A stretch of DNA of 64,000 nt from positions 22,876 to 86,875 of the forward strand of contig JAFKAC010000177.1 of the NCBI GenBank assembly GCA_025766275.1, read 5' to 3'. The notes beneath the pieces are model-generated. The model did not search any database. It had not been told where the DNA came from and worked only from the letters and a program-made list of their open reading frames with translations. The position numbers and the translations under genes are program-made. This stretch comes from Lactarius indigo. Its lineage: Eukaryota; Basidiomycota; Agaricomycetes; Russulales; Russulaceae. Positions 40,775-50,979 of this stretch are shown in pieces; the first letter of the stretch is position 1, and each line of letters opens with the position of its first letter.

Positions 40775-43700
40775 CTAAGTACACACAAGTCCCATGTCAT
40801 CGTTGTGCTTCTGTAGCAGGACACGCGGTAGTGACTTTGTGAAGCCGTCCGCAACCATATCCACAGTAGGAGTTCTAATGAGGGTGATGGTCCCCTTTTT
40901 GATGTACTCCCGAATGACATGATGCCGTATGGCAATGTGCTTAGACCGTCTCCCAGTGACAGGGTTCAAGGCCAAGTCAATGGCACCCTTATTGTCACCA
41001 TGAAGTGGGATGGGGTCGTCGACCTCGTACCCGAGTTCCGTGAGGAAGCTCTGATACCACGCAGCCTGGTTAGCCGCGTCGGTCATGGCCATGTATTCCG
41101 CTTCCGTTGTGTTTTGGGCAACAGTCTTTTGCTTGCGCGAAGACCAGCTTATTGCACCGTTAGCTAGTAGGAACACATAACCAGAGGTGGAGTGGCGGTC
41201 ATCAGTCTGATCAGCCAGACTGGAATCAGTGTAGCCATGAAGGCCATCGCCATTGGCGCCATCATAGACAATACGCATATCCATAGTTCCCACTAAGTAG
41301 GACAGGACATACTGCGCAAGTCGCAGATGTTGTGGTGAAGGATTCGCTGCGTACTGCGCCAAACGTGACACAGCGAAAGAGATATCTGGCCTAGTGCCAA
41401 TCTGCACATAAAGCAGACTCCCAATTAAGGACTGGTAGTGGGAAATATCTGAGGCAGTTGCCTGTGACGTATATTTAACCAAGTGCTCGTCAGCACCAGC
41501 GGGCAAGGGTGTGTTGTGTGGTGTGGCATCAGACATGCCAAAGCGTTCAAGGACATCCTTGATATAGCCAGACTGATCTATTTCAATGCGCCTGAGGGAG
41601 CGGTCGCGCACAATGCGCATACCAAGATAAGACTCTATCTCCCCGAGATCTGTCATCTCATAGCATTCAGACAAGTCCGACTTCAAACGCTTGATACCAC
41701 TCAGCGAGGGACCCAGTATGGTGATGTCATCAACGTAGACAATAACGAAGAGTGGATCATACCCCTCCCGTTGAGGCATCACATATATGCCAGCATCAGC
41801 AAACGTCCGCTTAAAGCCGAGTGCAGTGAGCACTCCATGGAATTGCAAGTTCCATGCGCGGGAGGCCTGTTTGAGACCATAGATCGCCTTGACCAGGCGA
41901 CACACCTTCGTCTCAGAGCCAGTGACAGTGAAACCTTGTGGCTGCTCCATGTATATCTCCTCGTCAAGCACGCCATTGAGAAAAGCAGACTTAACATCCA
42001 TCTGATGGATGTGCCAGTCCTCCAGCACGGCCAACGCCAGAAGTAAACATAGCGACTCAAATCGTGCGACGGGAGAGAAGGTTTCATCAAAATCTACGCC
42101 AGGGATCTGCGTGAATCCCTTAGCCACCAAGCGAGCTCTGTAGCGGCCATCCGCTTTGAGCTTAAAGACCCATTTGGATTTTACTGCCTTGCGATTAGGC
42201 GGGAGATCCACTAACTCCCAAGTCCCATTTTTAGCTAGGGCGTCCATTTCATACTGACACGCCTTGGTCCACTCATCTGCAGCTGCAGACCGCATGGCCT
42301 CTGCATAAGTTGCAGGGTCTCGGCCTACAAAGGCAGCAGCCAATAACTCCGCATACCCCAGACGCCTGCCGCGCCATGCCGCATTGTCCGCATTGAAGTA
42401 ACGCGGATTAGGCACAGGGACACGAGCAGTGCGCCTTGGTGCATTGTCCATTTCGCGCAACAGCTGACTACGCTGTGCACGATCCTCAAATCCCCCAGGC
42501 ATTTCTGGTGAGGGAGGAGGGACATGGCGCATAATGCGCGTTGCACTAGGACGTGGCGGGGGTGAAGTGGGAGTGGCTTGCTCACGCTTAGGTGTGGTGG
42601 GCGGAGCTGGCAGAGCAGGTGGTGGAGTGGTTGGGCGTGGTTGGATTTGTGGGGGGTCTAGGAGCTTTTCGACATCCTCCTCCTCACTACTACTGGAGTG
42701 TGCAGGGGAGGGGGCTCGCATTGGTGGTAACGCCGGCGGGTGAGGCACGGCAGTCACTGTTGTGCTAGGCATGACTGGTGGTGAAGGTGTGGGGTGTGTC
42801 TCAACACCCTGAAGGGACAGGAAGCTACTCTCATCGAATGTCACATCCCTGGACACTCGAACAGAGCGGGTTGAGCGGTCCCAGAGCTTATAGCCCTTAG
42901 ATTCGGGCTCAAACCCAATAAGCGTGACCTCAATGGCCTTCGCATCCAGTTTGCGACGCTTATCAGCGGGTACATGCATGTACCCCTTGCATCCGAAGAC
43001 ACGAAGATGTGAGACATCGGGCACTTTGCCAGAGTGCCAGAGCTCATAAGGAGTGCGCCACTTAAGCCCACAGACTGGAGAGCGGTTATAGATGTGCACA
43101 GCTGCGCACACCGCATGCTCCCAGAAGCCTTTAGACATGCCAGCTGTGTGAAGCATGGACATTGCCTTATCCATAATGGTGCGGTTAAACCGCTCGGCTT
43201 TTCCGTTAGACTGTGGTGAACCCGGCATCGTGAGGTGATGCTCTATCCCTTTCTGCTTAAGAATGTCCTGCGTGACACTCGACATGTATTCGCCACCGCG
43301 GTCAGAGTGCAGAGCGCGCAGTTTATGGCCAGACTGGGTTTCACCCCAAGCCAAATACATCTGCAGCGACTTAGCAAACTGGTCCTTCGACTTAAGGAAG
43401 TGGACCACAGTGAACTTAGTGTGGTCGTCTATGAAGGTGGCTGTGTACGTCGAGCCTTGCAGGGACTGAGTCTGCATAGGACCGGCGAGGTCACTGTGCA
43501 CAATCTCAAATTGACGAGTTGTCCTTTTGTTAGAGGACGCAGAAAAGGGTTGGCGAGTGGACTTGCCCATCTCGCACCCACGGCAGACTGTGTGTGTCGT
43601 GGTAGAGCTATCTATGTCCATGCCAGTAGTGGCAGAGGGACCATGCGCCTTCAGCGCCGCAGGGGAGATGTGTCCCATGCGTTGATGCCAGATATCAAGT

Positions 43701-45097
43701 GTGGCAGCACTTGATTTTGTGTGGGCGTTGAGGCCGACGCTGGCTGTGTCCAACCAGTAAAGGTTGTCCTCAAGGTAGCCTTTGGCCACACACTTTTGGT
43801 TGATAGATATTTTAAATGAGCCACTATCAAAGGCAATCTCAGCACCTTTTTGTGCTAGGGCGCGCGTCGACAAGAAGCGCGTCTTCACCTGTGGTAGGTG
43901 TAGCACATTGCTTAGGGTGATAGAGATACCCTGGCTCGTAGTAAAAACGACAGACCCGACACCCACTTGGTCTATGGTGGACTTATCACCCAGGCGTACA
44001 GTGCCTTTAGTTGGGGTGTAGTCCTTGAAGTCAGACCGATGTGGTGTGATGTGGTGTGTAGCACCACTGTCCATCATCCAACGCACACGCGAGGCAGCAT
44101 ACAAGGCAACACCAATTGATTCAGAGGCCCAGTCTATGGCGGGCTCTTCGACTTCCTTAATGGAGGCGGTGGTAGGTACAAGAATGTGACTATTGGCAGC
44201 CTTGTTGCCTGCTTTCTCTTTCTCCTTTGCGTCAGCCTCATCCTTCTTCCTCCTCCTGCAGTCAGGCTTGATATGGCCCTTTTTGTTGCAGTAGTGGCAA
44301 GTAAGACCGGAGTGGTCCTTCTTGCCCTTCTTGCCCGTCGGCTTGACAGGGGCCACCTTGTTGAGGGAGGAGCCAGAGGGCCCAGAGCGGCGAGCTTCTT
44401 CCGACACTATGCGCGCTATGATCTCAGCGTGCTTGAGTGCGGATGGGGCCCCACTGGCTAGGATAGTAGAAGCCAACACCTCATAAGAGGGCGGCAGTGC
44501 GTGGAGGAGAATGAGACAGAATTGGGTGTCAGTGACACCCATCTGTGCGTTGGAAAGGGCAACCCTCAGCTCATTGAGCTTGGCCAATTGAGAGGCCATG
44601 GGTGCGGAGTCGTCGAGGCGGGCTTGTGTTAACTGGATCCATAAATTAAAGATGGTGGTGCTGCCCGAGGCACCAGCATATACGTCTCTCAACTTGTCCC
44701 ACTTCGCCTTGAAGGTGGCATAGACAATATTGTCGGCCACAAGGGAGTAGACATCTGGCTTGAGGTAGAGGCGGAGGTACGCCTTGGAACGACGCTGGAC
44801 TGAGTCCCACTCATCGGTAGTGATACCAGATGGGGGTGTGTCCAAGGTGAACACATCTTCAGCCTCATGCAGCGTGAGGATAGCCTCAATGGTCCCAGAC
44901 CATTCGTTCCAGCCAGTGCCGTCAAACTGGGTGAGGTGGATGCCAGATGGCATGCCAAAGTTGGCACTGTGGGCCTGAGAGAGACGTGTGGAGGGTGTGG
45001 ACCCAGAAGGAGGAGGGAGTGAGCCTCCTGCAGAGCCACCGGTGGGGCTGGGAGGAGCACCAGCACCAGCAGCAGGGGTAGATGAAGAACCAGACAT
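40775..45097 (-). CDS. Copia Gag-Pol polyprotein
   Basis: 1,440 residues from ATG 45097 with no interruption. Domains: Ser/Pro-rich start, copia gag (about 45-240), CCHC knuckle CHYCNKKGHIKPDC (267-280), protease MDSGATHHI (342-350), GAG-pre-integrase with LDIWHQRMGHIS (467-478), integrase core with Asp 536, Asp 599 and Glu 635 (D,D-35-E spacing), Pro-rich linker (about 765-860), RT with WVFKLKADG and YVDD (1121-1124), RNase H with TDSSLAD, TEAEYMA and HGDNKGA. Integrase before RT is the Copia order. It looks functional. Confidence 0.97.
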   Translation of the reverse strand: MSGSSSTPAAGAGAPPSPTGGSAGGSLPPPSGSTPSTRLSQAHSANFGMPSGIHLTQFDGTGWNEWSGTIEAILTLHEAEDVFTLDTPPSGITTDEWDSVQRRSKAYLRLYLKPDVYSLVADNIVYATFKAKWDKLRDVYAGASGSTTIFNLWIQLTQARLDDSAPMASQLAKLNELRVALSNAQMGVTDTQFCLILLHALPPSYEVLASTILASGAPSALKHAEIIARIVSEEARRSGPSGSSLNKVAPVKPTGKKGKKDHSGLTCHYCNKKGHIKPDCRRRKKDEADAKEKEKAGNKAANSHILVPTTASIKEVEEPAIDWASESIGVALYAASRVRWMMDSGATHHITPHRSDFKDYTPTKGTVRLGDKSTIDQVGVGSVVFTTSQGISITLSNVLHLPQVKTRFLSTRALAQKGAEIAFDSGSFKISINQKCVAKGYLEDNLYWLDTASVGLNAHTKSSAATLDIWHQRMGHISPAALKAHGPSATTGMDIDSSTTTHTVCRGCEMGKSTRQPFSASSNKRTTRQFEIVHSDLAGPMQTQSLQGSTYTATFIDDHTKFTVVHFLKSKDQFAKSLQMYLAWGETQSGHKLRALHSDRGGEYMSSVTQDILKQKGIEHHLTMPGSPQSNGKAERFNRTIMDKAMSMLHTAGMSKGFWEHAVCAAVHIYNRSPVCGLKWRTPYELWHSGKVPDVSHLRVFGCKGYMHVPADKRRKLDAKAIEVTLIGFEPESKGYKLWDRSTRSVRVSRDVTFDESSFLSLQGVETHPTPSPPVMPSTTVTAVPHPPALPPMRAPSPAHSSSSEEEDVEKLLDPPQIQPRPTTPPPALPAPPTTPKREQATPTSPPPRPSATRIMRHVPPPSPEMPGGFEDRAQRSQLLREMDNAPRRTARVPVPNPRYFNADNAAWRGRRLGYAELLAAAFVGRDPATYAEAMRSAAADEWTKACQYEMDALAKNGTWELVDLPPNRKAVKSKWVFKLKADGRYRARLVAKGFTQIPGVDFDETFSPVARFESLCLLLALAVLEDWHIHQMDVKSAFLNGVLDEEIYMEQPQGFTVTGSETKVCRLVKAIYGLKQASRAWNLQFHGVLTALGFKRTFADAGIYVMPQREGYDPLFVIVYVDDITILGPSLSGIKRLKSDLSECYEMTDLGEIESYLGMRIVRDRSLRRIEIDQSGYIKDVLERFGMSDATPHNTPLPAGADEHLVKYTSQATASDISHYQSLIGSLLYVQIGTRPDISFAVSRLAQYAANPSPQHLRLAQYVLSYLVGTMDMRIVYDGANGDGLHGYTDSSLADQTDDRHSTSGYVFLLANGAISWSSRKQKTVAQNTTEAEYMAMTDAANQAAWYQSFLTELGYEVDDPIPLHGDNKGAIDLALNPVTGRRSKHIAIRHHVIREYIKKGTITLIRTPTVDMVADGFTKSLPRVLLQKHNDDMGLVCT

Positions 45098-45866
45098 TGG
45101 GATGATTTATCTATCGCCGAGGAGCAGTCAGCGATAGTGCTTCATAGTTGCAAGACATAAAGATAGAGGGGGTACCACTCCTGTCTGTGATTCTGTAAGG
45201 CCAGAACGCTAACGCGTCCTGCCTCCTGATAGTATGCCAGTGATACAAGGGCTAGGCCCAGGTTGAGAGAGTCCCTTTGCCATACCATGAGCTAGCTGCC
45301 AGCCAGGATGTGTCTAAGACACAGCTCAAATGGTTTGCGTCAGGGGGAAGGTGAAGGGATTGCTTTCAGAGCCCAAGGCTGTCTACCTCAGCCTCCTCGG
45401 CCTGTTGGTTGCCTCATCGCCACAAGTGGCTTTACTGAATCCTTTCCCATTGCCGCTACAAGGCAGGTATCTGGTTGCAGAACACCATAAGGTGAACACC
45501 CCCCAGAGCCTGAACCAGGTTTTACACTCCCATGGTGAGGAGATCCTGCGCCCAGTGTGGAGCACCAGAGACAGCTGGCGCTAAGCTCCACAATACACAG
45601 CCCAGTGGGCCATGCACGCCTGGATATTTTGAAGTTAAGGGGCTACCAGACCCAGTCTCCTTGCGCATAGCGCAGGGGCTAGGAAAACAGTAGGGGTGAA
45701 AGTAGGACTACTGGGCAGTACATACACAGGAGGTTCCTTAGCAGAGACAAGTGGCGCCCCACTGCTCTCTGCCTTGGGCAAGGCTGGTAAGGCCCCAGAC
45801 AGACCTTAGCCTGGTGTGTCCTCCTAGGAAGACAGTGACCAGCCAAGTGGAGTGGCTAGGGCACCA
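45098..45866 (-). other. Copia untranslated leader
   Basis: About 770 nt between PBS and ATG. It contains several out-of-frame ATGs on the minus strand, unlike the Gypsy leaders. No separate ORF is convincing. Confidence 0.6.
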
Positions 45867-45878
45867 GGGCCCATAACC
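45867..45878 (-). promoter_or_regulatory. Copia PBS, initiator tRNA-Met anticodon arm
   Basis: GGTTATGGGCCC follows the 5' LTR on the minus strand. It is complementary to the anticodon stem-loop of initiator tRNA-Met (GGGCYCAUAACC, CAU anticodon), the half-tRNA priming known from Drosophila copia and yeast Ty5. Complementarity ends after 12 nt. Confidence 0.7.
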
Positions 45879-46490
45879 TGATGAACAGCACACATAGATA
45901 GCTTACTCACAGAGGGACAAAGTGTTCTGTGGTGAGACAAGCTGGGTGGCTGGAAGCAGCAACAGGAAAGTCTAGCAGGGTAAAGCAAGGTGTCTGGCAC
46001 ACAGCAGTGAGAGAACTGATAATACATTGGAGAGGGAGAACATACCTGGCACACAGCAGTGAGAGAACTGATGTGGACCAGGGCGTACAAGCAGTCTACT
46101 TATACTGTACAGAGGTGTGACACTAATACAAGGAAAGTAACTATAGGTCACAGAATACAAGGAGCGCATTGTTCTACAACAGGACAAAGGAGTGTGCATA
46201 TGAAGAACAAGGCGTATAGAACAAGAAGTGTCCAGACCAGGATGACATCATAATGATATCACAATAAAGATATATCTAAAGAAAGAACAAAGACGTAGTA
46301 CAATGACAAGTCCAGAGAAGTCCGTATGATGTCATAGTACATGATGTCATAGGTGACGCAATGATAAGTAATAGATTGTACAGATCAAAAGGTATCTAAT
46401 CTATAAGTCCTGTATATCTAATCTACAGCAGTCCATGCTGCAAGTCCGGTCCGTATGAGCCGCTAAGTGCGCAAGGGTCACTTATCAACA
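45879..46490 (-). repeat. 5' LTR of the Copia element
   Basis: Identical by eye to 40144-40755, including the 52-bp period duplication. TATAAG at 46104-46099. Confidence 0.95.
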
Positions 46491-46495
46491 CCTTC

Positions 46496-46770
46496 GACCC
46501 ATCTCACGACATGCAGAGGCCACTGTGGAGTAGTGCCATCCCGGGTGCGCCGGACTTGTGCCTGCCCTTTGATCGTGGTAGGTAGCACCATCTGTCCGAG
46601 TCCCCGGGAGTGCCACCACTCATGTACGCCGTCCAACTTGTCTCATGACACGCACGTCACTGTAGAGTAGTGTCATGCTTCTGGGTCCCCAGGCGTGCTG
46701 GCCTTGGGGCGCTTTTTGACTGTAATAGGTGGCACCGTTCGCCCGATCCTGGGAGTGGTGCACCAGCGAA
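46496..46770. repeat. Satellite of about 155-160 bp units, right part
   Basis: Continues the array of 39641-40143: GACCCATCTCACGAC, GAGTAGTG, GTAGGTAGCACCATCTGTC and GAGTCCCCGGGAGTG blocks recur in the same order. Confidence 0.75.
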
Positions 46771-49069
46771 CAGACTCCGTCAACGAAACCAAAGACACGG
46801 AAGGACAGGGCAAACGGTGAGCGTCGCGGGGCAAAGGCCAGCGGTGAGAGGAAGACGGCAGCACCATTTGGGCAGCGCAAACAGTGAGCGACACACGGAG
46901 CATGCCCGGTGGCGGGAGAGGGAGTGGCAGTGCACGTCGGCAGCGCAAACAGCGACTGTCAGGATAAGTTTGGCCAGTTGCGCTGTTCCACAGTCTCTCT
47001 GTCATGCAGGGACATGCGAGCAGCCTTCTCTCCCAGCACTAGCCGGTCTAGCTCCTCTTTGCCGACTTGGTTCTACAGGAGTTGGGATTTCAGGCGAGCC
47101 ATCTCGCCCGCACCTCTCTCAGTAGCTGAGCGGCCTCTTCAGTGAGTGGAACGAAGCCTGGTGGGCGTCGACCTTTGTTTATCTCGAGAAGTATTATCCG
47201 CCCCAACACTTGTCGATGGAATAGTATTTCAGAAGAAAGGGCTGTTCTCTCTCTAAAAAAGATAGGATCCAGGTTCTTCAGACCAGTTGAAAAGGTGGGC
47301 AGACAGGTGGCAGCACGCAAGAGAGGAATGAGGATGTGCCACTTCGCCCGTTCACTCAAAGACAATACTCTAAGGTACTGCTCGTCCCTCGCTTCGCCTC
47401 ATACTGGCCAACTTGGCATTTTGAAATTGCTCTGCTCACCCTTACATGTACTCGATGTGTATAAGGCTCAGCTTTTGTGCTCAATAAAGGACATAATTCC
47501 CCACATCGTACTTACTCTTGGTCTCACTTGCTCTTCTTGAATGACTGCAAAGCTTGTCAGGGTCAGTCTTGGTCAAAGGCACCATCACAAAGGTCTGTAG
47601 TGCACGCTTTCTCGCCCTCTTTACTTTCTTACAGTCACTTTTCGCATCCCCGTCTTGTGTGCACAGAGCTTTTCCCGCTCTCACTGACTCATAGTTCTCT
47701 ACACATCTTTCATGTGCATTGTGGCACAGAACCCAATGTAGTGCCATCGCTCTGTATAACTATATTTGAACTGAATAATCTTCGCAGTAATCACTGTATT
47801 TGATGACAATCTCTGTATACAACAATCTTACTCAATTGCCTACTGTGCTTACATGTTTTCAGGATCTTATCTGCTGGAAAATGCCCTACTGATACCCTAA
47901 ACTGCCAATGGGCACTTCTATGTGCAGCCTAGGGATACATTGGGTTCTGGAGGGGGGGGCGTGAAGCCATGTTTCAGGTCGTGCAGGCCTTTGCGGGGCT
48001 CGTAACTTCGTATAGTGGTTTGTTTGAATCAGAGACGTGTCGCTCCAAAGGAACTGAGGGCGCGCGAAGGTGCGGCACACTGGGGGACGATGAGAACAAG
48101 ACGAACTTGCCCTACAGAGCTCTAAGCCCTGAGGGAAAAGGAACTAATATTTGCTGACTTAATAGGTGTAGATACAAGAAGTTTTTACACTGTCAAACAG
48201 AGATGTAGATCTCAATGTGTAGTGGAGGCCAGGGAGAAACCCAGCGGGGTCACAAGACAAGGGGAAGGTATACTGGCCGGAGTGCGGGAATGTCTGGTCC
48301 GCCAGTGCGGTGCGGGAAAGTAACTAGGAGATGCAAAATGACAGTTTAACCTAGCCAGCCATGAGCTATGTGTATTACTGCAAGCACGAATCGCACTGGC
48401 ATCGCCATTTGGAACTCACATGTGCAACTTGGAAGTGCAGGCAGTTTGTGTACGTATACAGGTCCTAGAAGAAGCCAGGGTTCAGGTTGGTTCGAGTGGG
48501 TGAGATCGTTGAAATTCAGCCAGATTGAAAGAAGTCAAGACACGAGTCCATGGAGAGTGGCATCAAGAAGAGGGACTCACTACAGGGCTCTTGATAGTGC
48601 CAAGAGCTGTGGTCGGAGAAGTCAGTCAATCGACATCAAATGGCCTGTTAGGTCTGTCCCAGGTCTTGGGGCCTTGAGACCGCTCCGGAGCCTTGCAAGA
48701 AACTCATCAAGGTGTAGGGGTGTAGGGAGTATAAGTATGAAGAAGTCAACCCAAGGGAAAGACGTTGACAGAGGATAACAGAGACGATAATCGATACAGT
48801 AGGTCATGCGGTAGTAAAATGGTACGATTCCGTTCAGAGGCAGCTCACACGTTTGAGAATGGGATAGTATCAGTCCGAAGGCCAATACCAATGTGAAATC
48901 AGGCTCGAGGTCTTATATAACAAGCAAAGTACATATTAGAAGTGCTTATATGAGGAGCCAACGCGTGCTAGTAGGTGACGGCGAGGCTTGGTGGCGTTGG
49001 TATTGATACTGAGGTGGCTGGGGTGTCTGTATGTGTCAGGCAAGTGTAGTAAAGTACTGATCCTTGCAG
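46771..49069. other. Long stretch without a recognised gene
   Basis: A minus-strand frame at 47365-47090 (ILLEINKGRRPPGFVPLTEE, LLREVRARWLA) looks protein-like and may be a gene scrap, but I cannot assign it. Other frames are short. 48700-48900 is AT-rich. No repeat family of the window recurs here. Confidence 0.35.
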
Positions 49070-49721
49070 CGGCACCAAGCTGTGGTATCATCCCGAACCG
49101 CGCGCATCAACTCTACATTGGAGTCGCAATACCAAGGACGTTATACACGGTTGACGTATGGGGAAGTCACGCCGCAAAGAACGAAACATCAAGTGAAATT
49201 GGGAAGATAAAAAGACGAAGAAACAAGCTGAACTCCGTACAAAGAGACGGCAGCCTAGCCATCACAGGCGGGCTTCGCACCTCTCCAACTGACACGCTTA
49301 ACGCACATGCAGACACCATCCCGATGCAGCTCAAAATAGAAAAACATCTCTTCAGGGAAACATCCCGCATCGCAACGCTACCTCTGGAGCACCCCCTTTA
49401 CAAACCCACAAGAAAAGCCACAAACAAGAACATCAAGAGACACAAGTCCCCCTTCACGACCTCATGCAAACGTTCAACATCAAGCCAAACGAATTCGAAA
49501 CAATTCCGGCCATAGGAACAAACCCAGCAACGGCACACAGGAGACCATTGAGCATTGAAATAGTGAGCAACAAAGAAACATCCAAGAAAGCTGACAAAGA
49601 AGGGAGCAAGGAAATCAAATTCTACTCAGATGGCTCGGCACATGAAGGGAAGGTCGGCGCTGCCGCCATCCTGCTCAGACCAGGCAACGACCCACACGCA
49701 CTACACTTCCACCTGGGTTAT
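49070..49721 (+). pseudogene. LINE reverse transcriptase C-terminus and RNase H, truncated
   Basis: Plus-strand frames with IGVAIPRTLYTVDVW, KLNSVQRDGSLAITGGLRTS, TLPLEHPLYKPTR, then, after a one-base shift near 49454 in a C run, KEIKFYSDGSAHEGKVGAAA, the start of an RNase H domain (DGS motif with the first catalytic Asp). This is the 3' end of a fungal non-LTR retrotransposon polyprotein. The upstream RT is missing and RNase H ends after about 40 residues where the 133-bp array begins. Confidence 0.75.
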
Positions 49722-50510
49722 GTATGTCTTGTCTTGTCACTGGACCAAACCTGGACTATGTGTACTGGAAAGAGCTGGTCTGTGTGTGTGTGTATGTGGC
49801 GTCTTGGACGCCTGTGCACACATTACATCCTGACTCTCAAACATCCAGTATGTCATATATGTCATGTCTTGTCACTGGACCAAACCTGGACTATGTGTAC
49901 TGGAAAGAGCTGGTCTGTGTGTATGTGCGTGGCGTCCTGGACGCCCGTACACGCATCACGCTCTGACTCTCAAACATCCAGTATGTCATATATGTCATGT
50001 CTTGTCACTGGACCAAACCTGGACTATGTGTACTGGATAGAGCTGGTCTGTGTGTATGTGTGTGGCGTCCTGGATGCCCGTACACGCATCACGTCCTCAC
50101 TTTCAAACATCCAGTATGTCATATATGTCATGTCTTGTCACTGGACCAAACCTGGACTATGCGTACTGGATAGAGCTGGTCTGTGTGTATGTGTGTGGCG
50201 TCCTGGACGCCCGTACACGCATCACGTCCTCACTTTCAAACATCCAGTATGTCATATATGTCATGTCTTGTCACTGGACCAAACCTGGACTATGTGTACT
50301 GGATAGAGCTGGTCTGTGTGTATGTGCGTGGCGTCCTGGACGCCCATACATGCATCACGCTCTGACTCTCAAACATCCAGTATGTCATATATGTCATGTC
50401 TTGTCACTGGACCAAACCTGGACTATGTGTACTGGATAGAGCTGGTCTGTGTGTATGTGTGTGGCGTCCTGGACGCCTGTACACACATCACGTCCTGACT
50501 CTCAAGATCC
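49722..50510 (+). repeat. Tandem array, 133-bp unit, about six copies
   Basis: CTTGTCACTGGACCAAACC recurs near 49731, 49866, 49999, 50132, 50265 and 50398. Each unit carries GGCGTCCTGGACGCC (or one-base variants) and ends in CATCCAGTATGTCATATATG. 133 is not a multiple of three, so the long open frames crossing it (49464-50306 and others) simply rotate through frames and are artefacts. Confidence 0.95.
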
Positions 50511-50874
50511 CTTCCCTGTGTTAAACTATGTGTCGTGCCTTGTCCAACTGGACTAACTTACACAGGCCGGAATGGGTCCATGTGTGCCCCCACAGGATAA
50601 CCATAGTGGCTTACTAGACAAATCGATTACTCAGCCAGGCCAACATTGGTTTGCTTATTTCCACACACCTTGTGGCAGATCAAGTAGAACGTACCGATGA
50701 GCTCACACATCCCGCATATGACTCTATAACTACCTAGGTACTCTAACATATTTTGCAAATTTATGTCAAGTAAACTACGTTCTATCTAACCCATCTTGGC
50801 AATGACCCTCCTGGTCACGGCCTATACCTAAAAAGCACTGTGAAAAAAACAACTGCCCACATACCCCCATGGTT
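50511..50874. other. Spacer upstream of the 899-residue gene
   Basis: AT-rich, no frame with motifs. Its 3' end is presumably promoter. Confidence 0.4.
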
Positions 50875-50880
50875 TATAAA
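50875..50880 (+). promoter_or_regulatory. TATA box of the 899-residue gene
   Basis: TATAAA, 100 bp upstream of ATG 50980. Confidence 0.6.
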
Positions 50881-50979
50881 GTCTTTGACAGTCAGCGACC
50901 TCATTGCATCTTCTTTCCCCCCATTTGAGCACCTCTCAGGTTTCCCTCAGGCATTCCTCCTTCGTAATCTATTCGAAAA

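Larger units (their letters stand above)
40139..46495 (-). mobile_element. Complete Ty1/Copia element with TSD CCTTC
   Basis: Target duplication CCTTC at 40139-40143 and 46491-46495. LTRs of 612 bp at 45879-46490 (5') and 40144-40755 (3') are identical by eye. One intact polyprotein ORF lies between them. The identical LTRs and open frame indicate a very recent insertion. Confidence 0.97.

Noticed and set aside
49464..50306. Long open frame crossing the LINE end and the 133-bp array
   Set aside because: Only the first part is RNase H. The rest is tandem repeat that stays open in all frames because the unit lacks stops and is not a multiple of three.
49722..50510. Possible CRISPR-like array
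   Set aside because: The repeated unit is the full 133 bp with no unique spacers, in a eukaryotic genome.
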